This document shows, piece after piece, positions 6,005-9,687 of a DNA stretch of 9,687 nucleotides (position 1 is the first letter of the stretch; each line of letters begins with the position of its first letter). Location: positions 1 through 9,687 of the forward strand of contig CAYYJM010000244.1 of assembly GCA_964471755.1 (NCBI GenBank), in the 5' to 3' direction. The position numbers were made by a program, and so were the translations under genes. Origin of the DNA: CAYYJM01 sp964471755. GTDB lineage: Bacteria > Planctomycetota > Planctomycetia > Gemmatales > Gemmataceae. The notes under the pieces were generated by a model, which ran no database searches, was not told the origin of the DNA, and saw only the letters and a list, made by a program, of their open reading frames with translations.

Positions 6005-6526
6005 ATGAGCGCGCCGTCTCGTGTCCGCCTCGATGCTCGGCGACTGGCTGCCGAACATCTCTACGAACAGGTCCGCGAAGGCCGTGACGAGGCCTGGCGC
6101 GGGGACCACGATGCCGCCATGTTCGCACGCGACGTGGAGGACTGGGCCGCCGTCTTCGTCGAGGAAGCTGCCCTTGTCGGCGCGCTGGCCCGCAACCTGC
6201 ATCGGCTCACGCGGGACAATCGGCTACCCCACGTCGAGGAGATCGGCGAGGGGCTCGCCGGCCTGCTCGATGCCTTCGACAGGTTCGGTGGCGCGGTCGG
6301 CGATCTTGTCCGGGAGGCCGAGCGACTGGGCCATGCCGTCGCCCGGGAGACGGAGTTCCGCGCCGCGCACGCCAGCATCCGCCACGAGATTGACCGGGTG
6401 AAGCGCTCCTGGCCGCGTCGTGACCCGGCCCGGATCGAGGCCGCGCTTCAGGAGGTCAAGGCGGGTCGATACCAGGACGTGGGGGACGTGATCGGTGAGC
6501 TACAGTCGGGTACGGATTCCCGTTGA
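6005..6526 (+). CDS. Hypothetical helical protein, possible antitoxin partner of the next gene
   Basis: This 173-residue, charged and probably all-helical protein is not one I recognise by family. It has no signal peptide, membrane segment or zinc motif. The start is set by a perfect AGGAGG (5990-5995) 9 nt before the ATG. A possible 15-codon leader frame from ATG 5961 ends in a TGA overlapping this start. Residues 13-130 contain heptad-like helices (for example LAGLLDAFDRFGGAVGDLV). The C-terminal part, from about R142 onward (RIEAALQEVKAGRYQDVGDV), resembles the toxin-binding tails of type II antitoxins, which often end with a 'G-x-Y-x-D-x-x-x-V-x-x-x-L' stretch. It overlaps the next gene by 32 nt, so translation is coupled. 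At 173 residues it is about twice a normal antitoxin, and there is no evident DNA-binding domain. The coding call is firm; the antitoxin role is tentative. Confidence 0.7.
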   Translation: MSAPSRVRLDARRLAAEHLYEQVREGRDEAWRGDHDAAMFARDVEDWAAVFVEEAALVGALARNLHRLTRDNRLPHVEEIGEGLAGLLDAFDRFGGAVGDLVREAERLGHAVARETEFRAAHASIRHEIDRVKRSWPRRDPARIEAALQEVKAGRYQDVGDVIGELQSGTDSR

Positions 6527-6814
6527 GAGCCGGGACGCCATCTACTCGTGGGGCCTGTCCCGGCAGCAGGTTCTCGCCGTGCTGACGGCCCTGCACCTCG
6601 ATCTACTGGCCCGCCTGGATTCACTCTGGCGGTTGGCCGCACCGATGCCGACGTGGGTCTTCCGGATGGACCTCCCCGTCGAGGGGAGCCCGCTTCGGGT
6701 CCACCTCATGACGTTCTACGTCGTCGAGGGGGAGGATGAAGGCACCCTCGTTGTCGCCCAGTGCGACCACGTTGTCGAGNNNNNNNNNNCGGCGACTACG
6801 AGGAGCCAGGTTAA
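6495..6814 (+). CDS. Hypothetical protein, possible RelE/ParE-like toxin; interrupted by an assembly gap
   Basis: Starting at GTG 6495, with GGGGGA about 8 nt upstream, 95 residues are readable before a run of Ns at 6780. The pattern is an N-terminal strand (SYSRVRIPVES), helices (LSRQQVLAVLTALHLDLLAR), then strands including LRVHLMTFYVVEGED and TLVVAQCDHVVE. This suits the small RelE/ParE fold, whose last strand often ends in a similar 'hydrophobic-x-x-H' segment. After the gap, the frame giving GDYEEPG and TAA at 6812-6814 is the most protein-like. It is in phase with the start only if the true gap differs from 10 by one base modulo three, so the end is provisional. With that end the protein would be about 105 residues, the usual RelE/ParE size. 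No catalytic residues can be assigned safely. The tight overlap with the upstream gene supports a two-gene module. Confidence 0.55.
6780..6789. other. Assembly gap (10 N)
   Basis: Ten unresolved bases fall in the 3' end of the TA-like second gene, so its reading frame and length are not determined. The round number suggests a placeholder, not a measured gap size. Confidence 0.97.
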
Positions 6815-6861
6815 CGCCAGCGGCCGCCGGCCCGGCCCGAACCGGGGCGAGGCCGATAGTG

Positions 6862-6898
6862 GGTGCAAAAGATCGTGCCCATCGTGCCCACCGTGCCC
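6862..6898 (+). repeat. Left arm of a 37-bp inverted repeat with three ATCGTGCCC-type units
   Basis: GGTGCAAAAG is followed by three consecutive 9-mers: ATCGTGCCC, ATCGTGCCC and ACCGTGCCC. Its reverse complement lies at 7116-7152 with a single mismatch in the third unit. This arm has the same orientation as the central tandem array. Confidence 0.85.
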
Positions 6899-6966
6899 AC
6901 TGCGACCTTCTGTCAGGTCGTAACGGTCGCCTCTGCTTGTGGTTGCGTCAATTCCATCGCCGGTCA

Positions 6967-7053
6967 GGGATCGTGCCCGGGATCGTACCCAGGATCGTGC
7001 CCATCGTGCCCGGGATCGTACCCATCGTGCCCGGGATCGTGCCCATCGTGCCC
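6967..7053 (+). repeat. Central iteron-like tandem array (ATCGTGCCC units, 21-bp period)
   Basis: Eight 9-mers of ATCGTGCCC or ATCGTACCC occur in one orientation. Two stand alone as 12-bp GGGATCGTRCCC (6967-6978 and 6979-6990). The rest form three 21-bp tandem units, each [G/A]GGATCGTRCCC plus ATCGTGCCC (6991-7011, 7012-7032, 7033-7053). A 21-bp period equals two helical turns and lies in the size range of plasmid iterons (about 17-22 bp). GGGATCGTGCCC is itself nearly palindromic. The array lies just beyond the 3' end of the primase-polymerase gene, so it may be a replication origin bound by an element protein. That function is inference; no DnaA box or strongly AT-rich melting region is obvious nearby. 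Confidence 0.8.
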
Positions 7054-7115
7054 ACCCCAGGGAGAGGCGCAAACCCATGGGAAATATGGCGTTCGGCAAA
7101 ATCACCTGCCGGCCC

Positions 7116-7152
7116 GGGCACGATGGGCACGATGGGCACGATCTTTTGCACC
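7116..7152 (-). repeat. Right arm of the 37-bp inverted repeat
   Basis: Three GGGCACGAT units (7116-7124, 7125-7133, 7134-7142) are followed by CTTTTGCACC. This is the reverse complement of 6862-6898 at 36 of 37 positions. It begins 3 nt after the stop codon of the primase-polymerase gene, so transcripts leaving that gene would carry it. With its partner it could form a 37-bp stem enclosing 217 nt. Confidence 0.85.
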
Positions 7153-7154
7153 AC

Positions 7155-9653
7155 TTATCGGGTCGGGTTGATGGTCACGATCCGACGGCGTTGGCCGATG
7201 GCCTCGGCCCGTGCCTCCCTGGCATCGCAGTCGATGCGAAGGCCGTGAACCCGACCCAGGGCCGGTGCCAGTCGTCGCAAGCGTCCGGTCAGGGCGTTCG
7301 CCCGTTTCGGCCAGTCCCTGGCCTTCGGGTCGGAGGCCAGCGGGGTAAGGGCGGCGAGCAGCTCGGTCGCCGTGCCCTGCCAGGCCCCGTCCGGCAGGCC
7401 GTCGATGAACCTTCTCAGAGTGTCGGCCAGTTGGTCATCTTCAAGTGCCAGTTCATGGCCGCTCCGCTGGTTGCCGCTGTAGGCGTCGAGGAAGGTCGGC
7501 CGCTCGCCGGCGGCCTGCTCGCATGCGACGGCCAGTCGAGCGAAGTCGGCCATGCGGGGCAGTCGGTCCAGCTGAACGGCCGGCCGCTGCCGCAGTCCGG
7601 CCGACAGGCGGTCCAGCAGCGCCCCAAGGAGCCGAGGGCGTTCGCGCTCGAACTCGGCCCAGAGGTCCGCTTCCAGCCGGCGCTTGCTCTCGGCGATGGC
7701 CGGGTGTCGCAGCAAGACGGCCCGCTCCAGCAAGTCGGGCCGGCTGACGATGTCCTCGATTCCGTTGAGGACTACCGGCCGCCTGGCGTCGAAGATGACC
7801 TCGTCGCTGTCGGAGTACAGCTCCCGCGTCGCGAATCCGCCCCCCGTCGCCAGTCGGCAGAGGCAGTCCGAGAGCCACGGCGTCAACCGGCCAAGGTTGT
7901 CGAAGCACAGGAGCCAGGAGTGACGCGAGGCGATTTGCAAGTCACGGGGATCGCGTGCCTCACTTCGCAGCGGGCCGGCGGACTGGTCGATCAAGGCCTT
8001 GAGGACGCGGGCCGTGGTCGATTTCGCGGAGCCCTGCTCGCCGGTCAGAACCAGGGCCGGGCAAGGCGCGTCGGCCTGAAGCGACGCGGCGAGCCAGCCC
8101 AGCAGCAGGGCAAAGCTGTCGTCGTCCCCGACGTTGATGAACCGCCGCAGGTCGTCCAGGTCGCCGCCACGCTCCGGGACCGGCAGGGCCCGCATGCTCG
8201 ACGGCCGGACGAACCGCACGGGCGGCCGGTCGCAGAGCCGCCAGCCTTCCGCGTCAATCTCGACTACCTGTCCTGCCTGGTCGCCGAGGAACAGGTAGGT
8301 CCTGTCGGCGTGCTGGCCGATCCGCACGAACACCTCGCACTCGGGCCCGTCGATGGTCGCCAGGGCATCGATGACGCTGACCGCGTTGCCGAGGGCCTCG
8401 CCGTTCGGCACCGAGGCCGTCCGTTTCAGGTACTCGCCGACGAGCAGCTTGCGGAACTGCTTGCCACGGATCGGGTAGGACTCTCGCCCCCTGCTGGCGA
8501 AGCCGTCGCCGGACGGGTCATGCCAGAGGTCGAAGTTCGCCAGGGCGATCGACACCAGTTCCTCGGCAGCGGACGGCCGCTTTTTCTTCTGGCCATCCCG
8601 GCCGTCCTGCTCGTCGCTGTCGCCGGCGTCATCGCCGGTACTGCACCTTTCGTTGCTACCGTGCCCCTGGCTCGCCAGGGCGCGGGCGGCCGCTCCGAAG
8701 TCGCCAGCGTGTTCGAGCAGCGTGAAGGCAGCGAACTTGCTGTAACTATGGCCGGCCTCGAACGGCGAGGCGCTCGAGGAGAAGACGTAGAGCCGGGGCA
8801 GTCCGTCCTTGCTTCGGCAGTGGCCGAGCGTGGCGCTGCACGACTTTCCGTCCTTGCCGGGCCGTCGCAGGTACTCCACGCCGTTAGTGGCGTGCAGAAA
8901 CTGCCATCCGTGCGGTTCCAGCACCTCACGCCAGGACGGGCCGTCCCGCTCGAAAACGTCGCCCGGCCGTTCGCCGATGGGCCCGGCCGGGTTCGCGCCG
9001 TTGCGACCGTCGGGGCTCTCGTCGTTCGCCTGTCCTGGAGTCCCCAGCGATCGGGCCAGTTCGTGAAGAAGGGTACGCTCGTCTGTCGTCAGGACGGGGA
9101 ACCGGTCGAAGCTGCCGTGAACCAGTTCGTAGGGCCGGCCTGCCGGGTGAGCGTCGGGATGTCCGCCAGGCACCAGCGCGTAACCGCCATGCCCCCTCGT
9201 CTCGATCAGGGTTTTTCTCCCTCCCTTGTCGTCAATCGCGGTGGCAATCACCTGATTGCCTGGCACCGAGGAATCGACGCGATACCAGACGTGCAGGCCA
9301 GGGCGTGGCGTCTTGACGATGACGAGCCTGGCCAGCAGGTCGGGGCAAACGCTCCTGACGATCTCCTCCCATCCGGTCGCGGCGTCCAGGTCGTCGAAGT
9401 CGAGGCATTCCAGCATCCCAGAAGCCGCGCCGCAGACCAGTGCAATTCCCCGCCGTCCGGCCGAGAACCAGGAACGCACCTGCTCCGCGCTGGCGGCGCT
9501 GGTCTGAAAATCCTTCCAGCGGGTCGCGGGTTGCTTCGATCCGTCGGCGCGAATCGGGATGACCGAAAGACCAGCGGAGAGGTATCGAACAGCTGCATCG
9601 AGTGCAGCGTTCCCGTCTTGTCCGCCCGGCGAGGCCGGGATAAACTCACTCAT
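7155..9653 (-). CDS. Primase-polymerase / D5-like AAA+ ATPase replication protein of a mobile element
   Basis: The 832-residue protein has several parts. Residues 15-185 form a bifunctional primase-polymerase (Prim-Pol) domain with acidic motif LDFDD (D85, D87), the PGLHVWYR segment with H121, and RGHGGYALVPGGH (153-165). Residues 237-330 are a linker domain seen in related element proteins (WREVLEPHGW, LYVFSSSASPFEAG, GDFGAAARALASQG). An acidic-basic hinge spans 341-359. Residues 500-690 are a D5/P4-like ATPase with Walker A GEQGSAKST (538-546, K544), Walker B LLCFDN (D585) and sensor-like VVLNG (627-631). A likely winged-helix tail is at 740-830 (WQGTATELLAALTPLA, RANALTGRLRRLAPALG). It should prime and unwind element DNA. 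The ATG at 9653 has GAGGA upstream, and 34 nt separate it from the window edge. The stop abuts the inverted repeat of the putative origin. The family is clear; the exact subfamily is not. Confidence 0.9.
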   Translation of the reverse strand: MSEFIPASPGGQDGNAALDAAVRYLSAGLSVIPIRADGSKQPATRWKDFQTSAASAEQVRSWFSAGRRGIALVCGAASGMLECLDFDDLDAATGWEEIVRSVCPDLLARLVIVKTPRPGLHVWYRVDSSVPGNQVIATAIDDKGGRKTLIETRGHGGYALVPGGHPDAHPAGRPYELVHGSFDRFPVLTTDERTLLHELARSLGTPGQANDESPDGRNGANPAGPIGERPGDVFERDGPSWREVLEPHGWQFLHATNGVEYLRRPGKDGKSCSATLGHCRSKDGLPRLYVFSSSASPFEAGHSYSKFAAFTLLEHAGDFGAAARALASQGHGSNERCSTGDDAGDSDEQDGRDGQKKKRPSAAEELVSIALANFDLWHDPSGDGFASRGRESYPIRGKQFRKLLVGEYLKRTASVPNGEALGNAVSVIDALATIDGPECEVFVRIGQHADRTYLFLGDQAGQVVEIDAEGWRLCDRPPVRFVRPSSMRALPVPERGGDLDDLRRFINVGDDDSFALLLGWLAASLQADAPCPALVLTGEQGSAKSTTARVLKALIDQSAGPLRSEARDPRDLQIASRHSWLLCFDNLGRLTPWLSDCLCRLATGGGFATRELYSDSDEVIFDARRPVVLNGIEDIVSRPDLLERAVLLRHPAIAESKRRLEADLWAEFERERPRLLGALLDRLSAGLRQRPAVQLDRLPRMADFARLAVACEQAAGERPTFLDAYSGNQRSGHELALEDDQLADTLRRFIDGLPDGAWQGTATELLAALTPLASDPKARDWPKRANALTGRLRRLAPALGRVHGLRIDCDAREARAEAIGQRRRIVTINPTR

Positions 9654-9687
9654 GGGTGTTCCTCGGAAGTCTATTTCCCAGCGGGCC

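Larger units (their letters stand above)
6815..7154. other. Non-coding repeat region, candidate replication origin
   Basis: This 340-bp interval holds the two inverted-repeat arms, the central array and two unique spacers (6899-6966 and 7054-7115). Open frames crossing it are artefacts of the 9-bp repeats, which translate as runs of IVP or GTM. The mildly A-rich stretch around 7071-7103 is the nearest thing to a melting region. Confidence 0.5.
3639..9687. mobile_element. Integrative element (genomic island or plasmid/satellite-like), partial
   Basis: Downstream of the tRNA come a tyrosine integrase, an excisionase-type HTH gene, a long control region, a TA-like gene pair, an iteron-like repeat array and a primase-polymerase/ATPase gene. 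This set is typical of self-replicating integrative elements such as P4-like satellites or integrated plasmids. No capsid, terminase, relaxase or type IV secretion gene is visible, so whether it is a satellite, a prophage remnant or an ICE cannot be decided here. The left boundary is the tRNA junction; the right boundary is not in the window. Confidence 0.7.

Noticed and set aside
5297..6008. Two long overlapping plus-strand open frames (214 and 233 codons) in the control region
   Set aside because: Third positions lack the G/C bias of real genes here, translations are Arg/Pro/Ser-rich without domain pattern, and neither start has an RBS.
6862..7152. CRISPR array
   Set aside because: The units are contiguous 9- to 21-bp tandem repeats without unique spacers of about 30 bp, and no cas gene is visible.
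6716..7248. Open frames on both strands across the repeat array, giving IVP/GTM-rich proteins
   Set aside because: The repeated peptides arise because the 9-bp unit is a multiple of three; the frames also cross the assembly gap.

Overview
The window is high-GC DNA that looks like a planctomycete chromosome (Isosphaera/Gemmata-like). The clues are a TPR array ending in the C-terminal domain familiar from planctomycete Ser/Thr kinase-TPR proteins, a tyrosine integrase of the type common in that phylum, and very high GC at third codon positions. This placement comes from recognising families, not from a database search.

Layout. (1) 1-3565, core chromosome: the 3' part of a long TPR protein whose N-terminus lies outside the window overlaps, in an ATGA junction, a complete T4 Rnl1-type RNA ligase gene. 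(2) 3566-3638: a tRNA-Glu(UUC) gene with its own promoter. (3) 3639 to the window end: an integrative element inserted at the 3' end of that tRNA. It begins with a tyrosine integrase on the minus strand whose last 12 codons are read antisense through the tRNA and stop in its anticodon loop. Next comes a small excisionase-type HTH gene, then an 828-bp non-coding control region with strong hairpins. A short plus-strand pair follows that resembles an unusual toxin-antitoxin module; a 10-N assembly gap interrupts its second gene. Then comes an array of ATCGTGCCC repeats flanked by a 37-bp inverted repeat. Last is a large minus-strand Prim-Pol/D5-like ATPase replication protein that starts 34 nt before the window edge.

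How it fits together (inference): integrase and HTH protein move the element, the Prim-Pol/ATPase replicates its excised form, and the repeat array just 3' of the replication gene is a candidate iteron-type origin. The TA-like pair could stabilise the element. The far attachment site and any cargo lie beyond position 9687. The RNA ligase and TPR gene belong to the host side and are a separate point of interest.

The least ordinary parts are the iteron/inverted-repeat array, the 83-nt nested hairpin inside the 3' end of the integrase gene, the GCACNGAG sites shared between that hairpin and the control region, and the RNA ligase coupled to a TPR protein. No clearly new multi-gene system is evident from sequence alone.
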